Positions 35,435-47,569 of a stretch of 64,000 nt of DNA are shown piece by piece. Both the position numbers and the translations under genes were made by a program. The notes under the pieces were generated by a model. That model ran no database searches and was not told the DNA's origin. It worked only from the letters and a program-made list of their open reading frames with translations. The stretch's first letter is position 1; every line of letters starts with the position of its first letter. This DNA comes from Oreohelix idahoensis (Eukaryota > Mollusca > Gastropoda > Stylommatophora > Oreohelicidae), in NCBI GenBank assembly GCA_024509875.1, contig JAMPIV010000584.1:744001-808000 (forward strand), given 5' to 3'.

Positions 35435-37100
35435 AAAGGTAGCATACGACTTTACTGAGGGCAAGCTAAGGCTTTAGTCATTAAAACCTGCTTGTTAGCC
35501 TTGAAAATTTAAAGCAATCCATTTATGACAAAATATGGCATTGAATATAGCGACATTGAGTGAATTCACACAAGTGTTACTCTATTTAAGAAAAAAATCA
35601 TAAAGAATTTACGATATTGCATTATGTCACTTCCCAACACACTAGAATAATATCACACAAACTTGTCACTGTTTATTTACACTTTGTTACTGGTTATTGT
35701 ATGACTTGAACTGAACTTGTGTGTAGATCCTATTACCTTTTAATGTTGGGGCCGTGCCCACTCATCACCTTAATCTGACGTCTAACATTTCTGCATCGCT
35801 CCCATCATTTGTTGACAAACTATCCTCATCTTCACTGTCTATGCTTTCAAGTAAACTTAAATGCTTTTGTATATGACTAGCCATATTTCTCTAGCAGCAA
35901 CAAAAATATGAAATAAGGTCACTGTTGATTTGTCATACATGTGTAATAATATTAACAGCAAAACATGTGCATGTGTCATGCACCTACACTCAGAGTGGTT
36001 TGCTTAAATGCTAACAGAAGTCAATTTACAATTTTTAAAATGAACTGGATTAGTTTGGTGAATTTCCAGATGTATTATTACAAACCTAAAGCAACTCTGT
36101 CAGTGTTGATCCAGTAAATGTGTAAAGATTGTCAAGATTTCTCCAGTCAGACATACAGTTTACAGGGAAAATGCCATAAATACTTTTGAAGTCTATAATG
36201 CTATAGATTCCATGTGCAGCACTTGAGTTTGTTTTTGCTAGGACTAAGACAACTGTTTTATAAACCACTTTGCTAATGTTAATGATAACATATAAGTGGA
36301 AGGCAAAGGATAAGACACCTTTCTTGTGACAGCTCTTTACATGCTTGCTAACTGCTGACTTCACATTCTTAGTACCTTCAGATGTCTGGTTCATTTCTCA
36401 TGTAACCTGATATCTTTTACCACATCATGTCTTTGTTTTTAAAAACAATGTTTGCTGCTTTTATAGAACTGGATTGCTGAAACAAGGTGACGGTGAAGGC
36501 AGATTCCTGATGGAATCAACAAGACACCCTACCTTCAAAAGATGTGAACACAAAAACAAAAACATCAGTAATGTCTTGAAACAAATCATGAAATTAATAT
36601 GTAAACATACCTTCTTTAGACTAATAAATAGTGTCTTGCATATAAACTACTATGTTGAAATTGCATTAATTTTTGGCTTTTTAAAATTGAGTATAAATTT
36701 GCCTGCAACAAAAGCTAATTTTATTGTATTTTATGCAATTATGTATTTTTTCATTCTCATTTAATGGATCTTAAAAGCACAATCTTGGATGTGTATACGT
36801 ATGGAGTGTGGGGTTTAAAATTATAAGAGGACACACAATTGTGATCCAGATCCTATAGATAGGTCTAGCTACGATTGCATAAATTCAAAATATTATAGTG
36901 AACTTCATTGCTTTCTGTGCAGCAGTCACATTATCACTCAAAATGACATTACAAAAGGTTATAAAAGGTGGAACCAGTTAGTTGTAATACGTTGTTAAAA
37001 AATTGCTAGAATATGACATTTAGCAACGACTGCAAGGACAGTTTTTACGGAGTTAGAAGTCGGTGAGAGCAATTTTGAATGTGATGTGAATCTACATAAT
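35435..37100. other. AT-rich stretch with a small acidic ORF (minus)
   Basis: Minus-strand 35884-35765 encodes 39 residues starting MASHIQKHLSLLE and rich in Asp/Glu/Ser (SIDSEDEDSLSTND), like the acidic N-termini of some piggyBac transposases. This is not conclusive. At 36467-36570 a plus-strand segment after TTTATAG is open in one phase (TGLLKQGDGEGRFLM), a weak exon candidate. The rest is unassigned. Confidence 0.3.
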
Positions 37101-37705
37101 ATTCTTCTTCTTCAAGTACCATGCCTAGTGGCGTAGGAAATAATGTCTCTCCACAACTTCCGTCCCCAGTACAATTTATAAATTCTGTTGTTGACCTCCT
37201 TCCATGCCCCGATGTTAAACTGTTCAGTATTTCCTCTCTTTGTCTTCTTCTATCTCTCTTCCTTCAATCTTAACTGTTGTTGTGATATATTCCAGCTTTC
37301 CTCTTCACATAACATGCTCCAAAAAGTGGATTGCTTCATTCTAGCTTGTGAAATAAGCTTCCTTTGTGCATTGGCCTCTTTCATGATATCCTCATTACTT
37401 TTTTTGGCTGTCCATGTTATTTTTAACACTCTTCTGTAAAACCACATCTCTGTGTCTTCTATTGCTTTCCCTACTTGTTTATTAACTGTCCATGACTCAC
37501 TCCCATACAACAGGATTGGTTCTATGTAACACTGAAGAACTCTTTTTCTTACCTCCATTGACAAAGAACTGTTGCATAAAATACTTTTCATATTATAGAA
37601 TGCTGTTTTTGCCTGAGTTATTCTGCTCTTTACTTCTGACATACATCTTCCATCTGTTGTTATTATTGTGCCCATAATATTGGCTTTGTCGTTTATTCTA
37701 TGCAT
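37101..37705 (-). mobile_element. LINE L-E, 3' fragment with GAA tail
   Basis: Minus-strand codons from 37705 read GTIITTDGRCMSEVKSRI, YIEPILLYGSESWTVNK and MWFYRRVLKITWTAKKS. After a frameshift near 37250 they continue VNNRIYKLYWGRKLWRDI and SYATRHGT, then TGA at 37112-37114 and GAA repeats. The polyprotein stop abuts the simple-repeat tail, so the 3' UTR is almost absent, as is typical of RTE-type LINEs. The catalytic core is missing. Confidence 0.8.
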
Positions 37706-38121
37706 AATTTGACTTTATTTGAAGACATATTTTTCAGCTTAGTTTTAGTGTAACAACATTGTGTCATTGTATTTGTATTTGTGGATATTTAAGAAATGAA
37801 CCGAATGGTTTTAGATGAAGTTCAGTTTAAAATTAACATGTGCTGCCCAGAAACTCCAGTTTTTCGACATCTTTGTTTGGCTTCGTTTTCTTTTATCTTT
37901 TTTGACACACCATTTTGTCATCATTCAGCATCATTACCCTTCAGCAGTTTTTTTAATTTGTGCACTGCCCAATTCTTTACTGCTAATGTAATTTAGGGCA
38001 GATACTAATCTTATTTAGCTAGAAAGGAGGCATAATAATAGATTTTACAGGCAGAGCCATTTGGGCACTAGGACAGAGCTTTAATGTGTACTGATTTAAA
38101 AAAAAAATATAAATACTTTGT
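37706..38121. other. AT-rich stretch
   Basis: Nothing recognised. Confidence 0.3.
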
Positions 38122-38480
38122 TTACGTTGTTTTTAACTCTTGAATGATCAGATTGTTTAACTTGGAGGGTTCAATTTCCCTGTAATGGAAATTTTCTTGG
38201 GATGATTTAATATTACTTCTTGTCTTGTAATTCTTCTGAGTGTGGTATTTTTCGTAGCAGTCAGTTGGGTATAACTTGCAGCAGTTAAGTCCATTGTGCA
38301 GAAACTGCAAGCTGGCATTTGTAACTTTAGCCATGCATAGCACTAGTTCTGTCTCCTCATCTGTACAATACAATTCTTCATTGTTACTTTTACACTCCTC
38401 AGCAGTGAAGTCTTCTTCATTAATATCTTCAGTACTGTCATCGTTGAAATCGGAATCACTCTCCTCTGGAAGCCTTCAGA
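38122..38480 (-). CDS. Open acidic reading frame, unidentified
   Basis: A minus-strand frame from about 38478 to the stop at 38122 reads LPEESDSDFNDDSTEDINEE, then CTDEETELVLCMAKV, CKLYPTDCYEKYHTQKNYK and ends LNNLIIQELKTT. The acidic start and several Cys could suit a terminal exon (AG at about 38476 on the minus strand) or a transposon remnant. No start codon or clear family is visible. Coding status is uncertain. Confidence 0.3.
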
Positions 38481-39208
38481 TATCACTGGGATACAAACAA
38501 CATGCTTGTTACTTATGCCATTGGGACAAGTCTCCAGCTTGGCTATACCTTAGCTATTGAACCCAACTATAAACACATGTACTAGAGAGTAAAAACAGCA
38601 GAATGGGTGATTCTTTATTATTCTGGACAATATAGGTGCCCCATGTGTCACAGAAAGTAACTGATTCCTATTTGTCCTTGTAGTGAGGGTAACTAAACAA
38701 GTTGTATGTCGCTATAAACGGGACATGTTTTTTTGTGTTAGATTAATTCTTTGCTGGGAATAGCCTACGATGCTGGTGAAAATGTCTAGCCATCCCGCCT
38801 GCCGTTCTGTTAAGGTGTCAGTCATGAAGCAAAACTAGCTCTGTCCATAGTTAATTAAACTGTTCAGATCACTTTGTGTAACTATACACTTATGCCTTAG
38901 TTACCAACTCTTAATTTCAATTTTCTTTATCTTTGCAGCTGATAATTAGGCATTCCAACAAAAATTAAAAAACAAAAGACTAATTCTGGTCTATTCATAG
39001 TTTAAGCGACCATCTTTTTTCTTGCAGTACTAAGAGATTACCTCACCCATTCTGCAGTAACAGCATCTTTATACATTGAAATGAAAATACTTACTGATAA
39101 AATAAAGGTTTAATTAGCTTGAAATAAATGAGTGATTAAGTTTTAAGCCATGTGACAGCACATCTTTTCAATATCAAATGGGGTAATGTCATTGTTATTG
39201 TTTTTTTT
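38481..39208. other. AT-rich stretch
   Basis: Nothing recognised. Confidence 0.3.
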
Positions 39209-39212
39209 TTAA

Positions 39213-39898
39213 CACATTAACTACCGAATTGAAAAAACACACTGTGGCCGAATTAAATTTTTTTCCCATTTTCATCCTGTAGGTGTTTGCACAAAGTAAG
39301 CTGTAGTTTTCGTAATTGTTTACAGATTTTTATGAATTACACGTCATTTTAAAGATAAATGAATGTACTATTACAATAAACACCGGTTGTAATGCTAATA
39401 GAGGTTGTTGCTTTTTAACGGCCCTCCAATGGCCCAGGACTTGCAATATTTTCACAGTTATAACTGCTTGCGCCCCATCTCTATCAAAATCACAATTTCA
39501 ATCAATGTGCACACCGTTTTCACTCTTGTCCTTGTCGCTAGATCTATCAGTCAATTGTTGAAACACGTTTCTATCCTATTCAGCCGTTAGATGAGATGTA
39601 CACGCATTTTTTGTAGTCCCATCACTAGTTGCCACGGTAAACAGTTTTACATGATTTGGTAACTAACCCAAAACGCTGAAAAGTATGAACATAATATCAA
39701 TTTTCCAGTGTTCTACAACAGCCATGCTTTGGGAATTTGTTTTCCGGTGGCAACTTAAAATCTCGAACCAGATCAGAGAGTGTTTCAGTACATTTTTCAT
39801 TCGTTTTATTACTAAAATTAGATTGGCGCTCTGAGCGGCTTGCGGTCCAAATGTGATTATTTTGTGAGCCGCTGACACGGCTTGCGGTAGTTAATGTG
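39213..39898. mobile_element. piggyBac-like non-autonomous element (TTAA)
   Basis: 686 bp with perfect 14-bp inverted repeats (CACATTAACTACCG at 39213 and its complement ending 39898) between TTAA at 39209-39212 and 39899-39902. Near each end are related subterminal GCCG/CGGC motifs (GTGGCCGAATT; GACACGGCTTGCGG). I found no transposase in it. Confidence 0.7.
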
Positions 39899-39902
39899 TT
39901 AA

Positions 39903-40281
39903 TTAAATGAAATTATTGCTGCTGCTTTTTTGTGTGTGTGTGGGTCTTGTACCATATATTTGCTATGAAAATATGTTTTTTTGCCATGTTATGTCATCTC
40001 TTTTACTGCCAGAGAGCTGTCAGAGTGTTCTTGTGTGATGTGTTACATATAACTTACTATATAAATATTTTGTTAATGAAGTAGCTGCTTTATTTTATGC
40101 ATAATTTGTCTGAGATAATATGATCTGTTGTTTTTTAAGATTGTTTTTTTATTTTTTTATTTTGGCAACTGTTGTGATGAATTCAGTGTTTGAAAATAAT
40201 GATTGAAGGTGTTTTTGATCTACAATTTTTGTTTGTTTGTTTGTATGTTTGTTGTTTATTTTTATTTTTTGTGTGCAAAAG
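39903..40281. other. T-rich stretch
   Basis: Ends in a long T/TG-rich pyrimidine tract, which could serve the splice acceptor at 40281. Confidence 0.3.
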
Positions 40282-40362
40282 GGAGCAGAAGAACCTGTGT
40301 TCACTAAAAAGCAGAATACTTTAAAGGCGTTTGTGTTTGACATTGTTTGTGACGAGGAATAA
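40282..40362 (+). CDS. Possible terminal exon, plus strand
   Basis: After a long T-rich tract and GCAAAAG, 26 codons read GAEEPVFTKKQNTLKAFVFD then IVCDEE and TAA. Phase 0 entry would suit the exit of the 25777-25927 exon. The acceptor (AAAG) is weak. It competes with 31891 as the gene's end. Confidence 0.3.
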   Translation, partial: GAEEPVFTKKQNTLKAFVFDIVCDEE

Positions 40363-41043
40363 CAGTTGATTTCAAAATCAGTATTTTAAATAGCCTGTGA
40401 GATTTGTCAGTTCTCTGTGCTACTAAAGCTTGAATGCGAATATTTACCAAATTTCATTTATTCGCGTAGCTTGTATTTTGTTTTTTTTTCCAATCTGTTT
40501 TTGGATAGTTTCTCACTTTCTATTATAAGGTATGCAGTAGCATTACGTTTTTATGGGTGGATATTAAATAAATGCACTTGTTTATGATGTTCATAACCTT
40601 GTTGAGAGAGATCCATTCCAATTTAGAAATGTGAGAAAAGTGCTAAAGTTGAACATTACAATGGAGTTCCTGAGTTATGAGATTAAGAACAGAGCATCTT
40701 AAGCATAATGTGATAAATTTGTATGGAGAAAATAAGGTGTCTTCTTCACGGTCACCTCCCACAGTAACAGCTTTCCTGAGCTAAATTTATTAGAACTTGA
40801 GCTACATTTTCTGGCTTTTATATCTGGAAATATCTTATCACAATCTCACACTGAAGATTTTAAACCTAAGAAAAAGTCAGTACTATAAATTTTATATTAT
40901 AACTTCTCCTGGACAAAATCCGGGCTAAAATAAGGTAGCCTGCTCAAATTTATTATTCATGGCATTACTGATTAATATACTTTTTTTAGTTAACAACCTG
41001 AAGTAAGTTTTATTTTGATTTTTTATAAATTGTCATAAAACAC
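40363..41043. other. AT-rich stretch
   Basis: AATAAA at about 40567 could be a polyadenylation signal if 40282-40362 is a last exon. Otherwise nothing is recognised. Confidence 0.3.
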
Positions 41044-41054
41044 TGTTGTCACTT

Positions 41055-43124
41055 TCATTCATAACCCTCCACTCCCAAAGGAGCATAGGCCTTCAACAAC
41101 TGTTCTACTTGGGTCTGCAGGGGGTGGGATTTTAGGCCTTGACGTATTGTCTGGTTGCGGACCATGTCTCTTCTTGTTACTTCAACCACCTTCCTCATAT
41201 ACCTCATTTCTGAGGTTTGGATCTGGCTTTTATGGGTTGCAGTCATTGCCCATGACTCGCATCCATATGTCAAGACTGGGACATAGGTGGAGCGGTATAC
41301 AGCCATCTTCGTTTTTTTACCAACCTCTCTCTTGCTGAGGAATCCTTGATTTATGGCCTGAAAAAGTCTCCCAGCTGCTGCTTTTCGAGTGGCCAACTCT
41401 TCTTTGATGCCTCCCTTTCGGTCTATAATAGCTCCGAGATATGTAAAGTGGTTGACCTGCTCCAGGACCTGTTCTCCCAGCTTAATTTGATGTCTTCTTT
41501 CTTCTCGTGATATCACCATGGATTTTGTTTTAGAGCTACTTATGACCATCCCTCTCTTCTCCAGCTCTTCCTTCCAGACTTGCAGGTTGGATTGGAGATG
41601 TGCCTCTGATTTAGCAATCAGGGCAACATCATCAGCAAATGCCAGCTCTGAAATACATACCTGTCTCATCTTCCAGTACCCCACTGAATACTTTCTTGTT
41701 CTCTCCTTACATGACTTGATAACATCGTCCATGAGGAGTATGAAAAGATAAGGTGACAGGATATCACCTTGTCTTACACCAGTGGTGGTCCTGAACTCTT
41801 CTGACTTATGGTTTGCTGTTCTCACATAATTTCTGCAAGACTTGTAGAAGCTCTGTATAGCATGAATCAGAGGTGCTGGAATGTTCTTCCTTGCCAAACA
41901 GTCCCAAAGTTTGCTCCAGGTGACCCTGTCAAATGCCTTTTCCAGTTCTATGAAATAAAGATGGATCTCACTCTTATACTCAAGGACCTTTTCACTCAGC
42001 TGTTTGAGTGTGAAGATTAGGTCTTGAGTACTTCGGTTTGCTTGGAATCTGCACTGGACCTCATCCAATTGTGGCTCAGCTAGGCGTCGGAGTCTCTGCT
42101 CTAGGATTCTAGAGTAGATTTTACCAGAAACACTGAGAAGGGATATGCCTCTATGGTTTCCACATTGTCGATTGTCACCCTTTTTGAAAATTGGTGTTAT
42201 GATGGCAATCTCCCAGTCCTTTGGTATGGTCTTGTTGCACCACGCTGCCTGTAGGACCCTTAAGAGTAATAGGTCGCCTGATGCTCCCATGTACTTAACC
42301 ATTTCTGGTGTTATACCATCATGGCCTGCTGCTTTGCCCATCTTGATTTTCTCCAGTGCTGCCTTCAGTTCTTCCATCTTTATGTCATCTTCATCACCAT
42401 TGGTTTCATCCTCTGTGCTTGCTTGCTTGCTTGCTTGCTTTTATCCCCGATGAGGGTGCGAGTAGCTAGACTCTTATACCCTTGGCACACAGGCAGCTTG
42501 GTATGGCGGTGGCGCAGCCACCGCCACGCCTCTGCATACCGTCCGTGTTGCCACACGGCCAGAAAGCCACCCATCGTGCCCCCAAGCGATGAGTGAGCAA
42601 CCCGCCGTGCATCTACGCTCTGTTTGGGGAGTGGTTTGGGCTTTTTTTCACCCCAGGGAGCATCCTAGACTCAGACCAGGCTACACCAGGCCCACTATGG
42701 CGTGTGTGTACTGACCCGAGGTTTGATAGCTCTCTACCCTGCAAAGGGGGTATCCTCTGTGCTAGATGTTATCATTTCTGATGCTTGACCTTGCTCACCA
42801 TCAAGGAGTTCTGAGAAATATTCTTTCCATCTTTCCATTACTTCCTTCGGGGCAGTAAGCAATTTTCCTTGCTTGTCCTTTATAAATTTGAGAGGGCATT
42901 GTTTTTCCTTCCTCGTGTTCTTTAGGGTCTTATAGAACAATTTCTGGTTTTCTTGTGCATCTTTTTCTTGCTTTTCTCCAAATTCTTCCCAGGACTTTTG
43001 TTTTGCTGCTAGCACCTTGTTCTTTGCTTCTGTTCTGAGTATCACATATTCTCTATATTTCTCTATTTGTCCTGCTGTGTTTTTAGCTCCTAAGTATTGT
43101 TTCCATGCCATTTTCTTCTCTCTT
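41055..43124 (-). pseudogene. L-C linker and reverse transcriptase, split by an insertion
   Basis: 43111-42764 encodes the linker (MAWKQYLGAKNTAGQIEK ... VMERWKEYFSELLDGEQ) and 42407-41055 the reverse transcriptase: LEKIKMGKAAGHDGITPEMV (fingers), YFIELEKAFDRV, TTGVRQGDILSPYLF, the catalytic ELAFADDVALIA, FTYLGAIIDRKGG and a thumb to VLTYGCESWAM. All 440 codons of the second piece are open and the ADD triad is intact. The insertion of 332 bp removes no coding bases except as a duplicated 12-bp target. The endonuclease of this family is missing because L-B sequence replaces it. RTE clade is likely from the short 3' end (stop next to the border). Confidence 0.88.
42420..42751 (-). mobile_element. 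SINE-like insertion with GCAA tail and 12-bp TSD
   Basis: A 332-bp GC-rich insertion lies between perfect copies of ATCCTCTGTGCT (42408-42419 and 42752-42763). On the minus strand it starts ACCCCCTTTGCAGGGTAGAG and ends in (AAGC)n repeats, a retroposon with a short tandem tail. A GGCGGTGGCGCAGCCACCGCC palindrome lies in the middle. I do not recognise its source RNA and see no clear tRNA boxes. It is younger than the LINE that it interrupts. Confidence 0.8.
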
Positions 43125-45281
43125 GTAATTCTCTGTCTACACTGTCAAATGCCTTTCGTAGTCCACAAATCCGATGTATAATGGTGAATTCCATTCCAGA
43201 CTTTGTTCAACTATTATTCTCAAAGTGGCTATCTGGTCTGTACAAGATCTGTTTTGTCAAAAACCTGCTTGTTCATCTCTCAGTTTCTTGTCTATGGACT
43301 CTTTTAATCTCTCAAGGATAATCCTATTTAATACTTTTCCTGGCACTGATAGTAACATTATTCCTCAATAATTTGTGCACTCTTCTAAATTTCCTTTCTT
43401 AGGCAACTTAACCAGATATCCTTCCTTCCATTCTGCTGGTATTTCTTCCTTTTCCCAGACTTTACCAAGTACGATAACATCTCTGTAGCCGTGTCGATAT
43501 CTGCTTTGATGGCCTCTGCTGGAATGCCATCAGGTCCAGACGCTTTTCCATCTCTTAGAAGCTTTATGGCTTTCTTTATTTCTTCTTTCGTTGGTCTTTC
43601 ACCATTAATTTGTAGCTCTTCTTCTGCTGGCTGGATGTCTGGGGGGTTTTGTGGAGCTGGTCTATTAAGAAGGTCCTCGAAATATTCTGTCCACCTCTTC
43701 ATTTGCTCTTGTATATTGCTGAGCAGTTTTCCATTCTTGTCTTTTATGAGGCAACTTATTTGCTTGTATTTCCCTGTCAGCTTCTTTGTGTTGTTATACA
43801 GTTCTCTCATATTTCCTTTGGCTGCAGCATCTTCTGCCTCTCTTGCCAACTCCTCAATATACTTCCTCTTGTCTCTTTTGATACTTCTTTTAACTTCTTT
43901 GTTTGCTTCTGTGTACACTTCTTGAGCCTTGGCTTTGGAACTTCTGGTTTTGCTTATGTTTAAATCTGCTTTGTTGTTTTTTCTGTCTTTTATCTTATTG
44001 ATGGTTTCTGTTGTTATCCATGCTTTTTGTTGTCGTTCACTTTTCCCCAATATTTCTTCACATGTCTCTTTCCAAACCGTTTTGATTTGCTGCCAATAGT
44101 CTTCCGTATTCTCTAAATCTTCCAGCTGTTGGAGCACTTGGAATTTGTTGGATATTGAGACCGCAAATTTGTCTCTTGTTTCTTGATTTCTTAGATGTCC
44201 TACATTAAATTGTTGTCTATAATTTTGCATTGTTGCATATCTCTTGAGTTTCATTTTAACTTTGGCTATCAGAAGGTGGTGATCTGATGCCACATCTGCT
44301 CCTCTATATACCTTTACATCCTGCAATGATGATCTAAACTTCTTGTTTATGCATATATGATCAATCTGATTTTCTGTTCTATGGTCTGGTGATATCCATG
44401 TTGCCTTGTGTATTCTCTTATGTGGAAACATGCTTCCTCCTATAGCCAGTTGATTTGAAGCATAGAAGTTTGAGAATAGTTCCCCATTTTCATTCATTAT
44501 TCCTAGCCCCTGTTTTCCCATGACTTCTTCAAAGCTGGTGTTGACTGTACCTATCTTTGCATTCATGTCACCCATTGTGATGGCTCTTCTTTTTACTTTT
44601 TCCATAATTTCCTGTAGTCTAGTATAAAATGCTTCTTTCACTGACTCTTCTTTGTCATTAGTTGGTGCATAACATTAGATGACATTTACATTTATTTTCT
44701 TTTTAGCTGTTTTAAAAGTAGCTGTTATTATTCTGGATCCAACAGCTTCCCATTCAATGAGTGCTTTCTGTGCTTCTTTAGATAACATAAGAGCTACCCC
44801 TTCACTGTGGTGTGAACTTTCATCTTCATGTCCTGAGGACAGCACCAATTCACCTGTGATGAGTGTCTTCCTGTCTACCCCCTTCCACTTTGTTTCACAC
44901 AGTCCCAGAACCTCGATTTTATATTCCCTCATCTCTGCTGCTACTTGTGCCACTTTCCCTTGTTCATTTAATGTCCGAACATTCCAGGTGCCAAATCTGG
45001 AAGTTCTCCTAAAAGAAAGAAGGTTAGTCAGTAACACAGACTCCTTTCGGCTTTCTCTGTGTTGCATCATACGCCTCCCTGCGAGAGGACCTTCCCCTGT
45101 CTTGGATGGCTGTGTTTTATTTTCTGTAATTGACTTGTCCATCTTTGTTGAAGTTTTTTGTGGTTTAAATTTTTTACAGGATGGGGTAACCGGCCCCATG
45201 CCCAACCCTCCTTAGTCGCTTTCTACGACATGCGTGGCAGAAAACAGTGTTACTATTCTTTGCTCCCCTTTCGGGCCCCAG
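43125..45281 (-). pseudogene. L-B 5' leader, endonuclease, linker and start of reverse transcriptase
   Basis: The leader (45281-45206) contains GGGGCCGGTTACCCCATCC on the minus strand. The protein from 45205 has GTWNVRTLNEQGK, LGLCETKWKGVD (catalytic Glu), MGDMNAKIGTVN and GADVASDHHLLIAK, so the endonuclease active site is preserved. A linker follows, then LLRDGKASGPDGIPAEAIKA and, after a frameshift near 43455, KLPKKGNLEECTNY and LNRIILERLKES. Lesions are TAA at 44675-44677, the 43455 shift, TGA codons after CTNY and after DEQAGF, and a shift at the DYE...FDSVDRE motif. The frame ends abruptly at the junction with L-C. Confidence 0.88.
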
Positions 45282-45293
45282 TGTTGTCACTTT

Positions 45294-47569
45294 GTGATGC
45301 TTTATTTTACCACGTTCATTTCCCACCACTAGAAAGTTCCTTGCCATTCACTGCTCATAGAATGACAAATTTGTGGTTTTCCCTTGCCTGATACACACTT
45401 GTGTATATAACTTAGGTCACAGTTCACTGTCAAGTATAAGTTTGTATTATGCACCAGCAATGCTAAAGCCAAAAGAGTGTTCCTCACAGATTCCCTATCA
45501 GGCATTACTGCCATAAGGAACCATAACAAAATAAAAACAAGGAAATAGACAGCCTTTTAAAAGCACTAATTGAAACCATCTGCATATTCAGCAAAGTGAA
45601 AGTTCAGGCGATGTCTGCAAGCTGCTGGATATATGGAGGCAAGACTGATAGAGGGAATAATGAAAACATGCTTTGGATTTCTGTAATACAGGTTCGTAAC
45701 ATTTTATCTGAAATTCCGATAATTGAATTACTCTGAAAATCTAAAGTTTCTCATCCAAAAGAAAAAATAAATAAATACTTTTTTTGGGGATGGAATTTCA
45801 GTGCTTATTATTCACAAGTAAAAAACTTCATACTAAAACCAGTGTTAGGATTAGTGGTTTAGCTTTAAGATCAGTCCTACGCTTAGGATGCAGAGACAGA
45901 AAAGTAGTACTCTAATTCTGTTTCATATGACAAAGGAAATAATAACGTGTGACAGACATAGAGGCTGTACATTAAAAAATTTAAACAAACAGCTATGTTA
46001 TGGATTGATAATTGAGCTAGTTTTCGATGGCGAGTTTGACAACATTTGGAATTCAAACATTCATAACTACCCCAGTCCGCTGTTGTGTGTAATTGTTATT
46101 TTTGAAAACGCTCAAAACAAGGCAAGAGTGAAATAAGAGTTATCTGTCTTTTTTTCTGAGATTTGTATCTCCATATTCTTTATTCAAAATAAAAACTAAA
46201 TGCTAGAAACTGTTACGGTTAGTAGTTTAGCATTAAGATTAGGCCTAGGCAAACGTTAAGTGATCGAGAGTTGGGCTACTTCTCGCTCACGATTTGGGTG
46301 ATATCTGAATATCGAAAACAACCGATTTCTGAAACAGCTATTCTGACGCATTTCAGATAAAAGGTTATGCAATTGTAATTCAATTTCTAAGGTTCTTTAA
46401 TATCTAAGGTTTTTAATATCAGTTAACACATTCTGTTCTTCTTTGTTTTTTAATGAACTTTGTTTATTTTGTCAGTAGACAGACTATTCAGGGGTATTGC
46501 CTGATCCTCCACTTTCCTGCAGGTTTTCATTTTTGGTGTGTTTCTTCTGCATTGGTTATTGTTGCTTGTCCTTTAATCTGTAACTTTTCTGTTTTATGTG
46601 TTGAAATTCTAACAGTTTCCTACCATGAGAAAGCTAATTATGGCTAAGTTAAAATAAGCTTGATGTTTTTTTAAGCGTTTTGTTTCTTTGTTTTTGTTGA
46701 AAGTTTTCCATTTATTGACACGTCAAATGTTGGAGTCTGCTCTTTCCCTTGGAACACGTCGCTATTAATTTGTTCTAAACTTTTCTTGTACCAGTAATTA
46801 GTCAGACTACAAGGTCTTTTATATTCAGACTTGCGCCCTAATATAACCAATGAACCTTGTGTCTAGGTTGAATAGGCTTGATTAGAAATATATATTTTCA
46901 GGACTTTTCTTCTTTGTAAGACACCTAGAATAGTGTCCAAAGCAGCTGTTACCAACAATAATGCAGAGTTTTATCCCATTCTGTCAGTGCTGTCATCTCA
47001 TTCATTCCTTCTATGCAGGCCATAGCCATTTAAAGCTTGTTGCACAGTGTATCAGTGTTCTGTAACCTGTCAGATATTGAAGTATTTATAGTTTTATAAA
47101 ATGTTATATCTAATAGTCATTCACTTTTAACTGAAGACAAAAGTCATTGTCGTCTCATTTTGCTTTACTTGTATAGTTTTGTGATCTTACCTTCCACTTG
47201 TTGATTCTTGCACATATCAACTGCCTAAACAGAAATGTAGTGCCTGAAGAGATTGCAACATTATCATTGAGAGTTAAGATATCATATGAGGAAATACAGG
47301 ATGCTGATGTTACTTTCTGATCATTTTGTCATTAATTCTTTTTTAAAGAAATTAAAAGCAGACTAGAAATTGTAATCAGTTATGTCATTCATTGATTTTA
47401 TTATATTTATAATGAAAAAATGACTCCATGCTATATGTTTGCAAGTTTTAACTCATTTTTCTGTATTTTCCATCATCCTCATCAGAACTTTTAGTGACAG
47501 ATTACTCTCTCTATTGTAGCCAGGGACAGGCTGCTTCACTTTGTCATGAATCAACCATTGTTGATTTCC
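45294..47569. other. AT-rich stretch with an internal direct repeat
   Basis: 45845-45885 and 46210-46255 are similar (TTAGGATTAGTGGTTTAGC versus TTACGGTTAGTAGTTTAGC), about 370 bp apart, perhaps a duplicated or terminal repeat of an old element. No gene supported. Confidence 0.35.

Larger units (their letters stand above)
41056..45281 (-). mobile_element. Fused LINE: 5' part L-B plus 3' part L-C in one TSD pair
   Basis: Read on the minus strand, the unit starts at 45281 with the 5' leader and endonuclease of one RTE-type LINE (L-B). It switches near 43125, in the middle of L-B's reverse transcriptase, to the linker and full reverse transcriptase of a different one (L-C), and ends at 41056 one codon past L-C's stop. 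The flanks share TGTTGTCACTTT (41044-41055 and 45282-45293), 14 of 15 bases if extended leftward. Thus both parts seem to have entered together. Template switching during reverse transcription explains it best. A later SINE-like insertion sits at 42420-42751. Confidence 0.75.

Noticed and set aside
44679..45215. Plus-strand 178-codon frame
   Set aside because: Shadow of the L-B endonuclease on the other strand, which has clear motifs.
46453..46647. 64-codon hydrophobic frame
   Set aside because: AT-rich random-looking frame with no splice sites, homology or start context.
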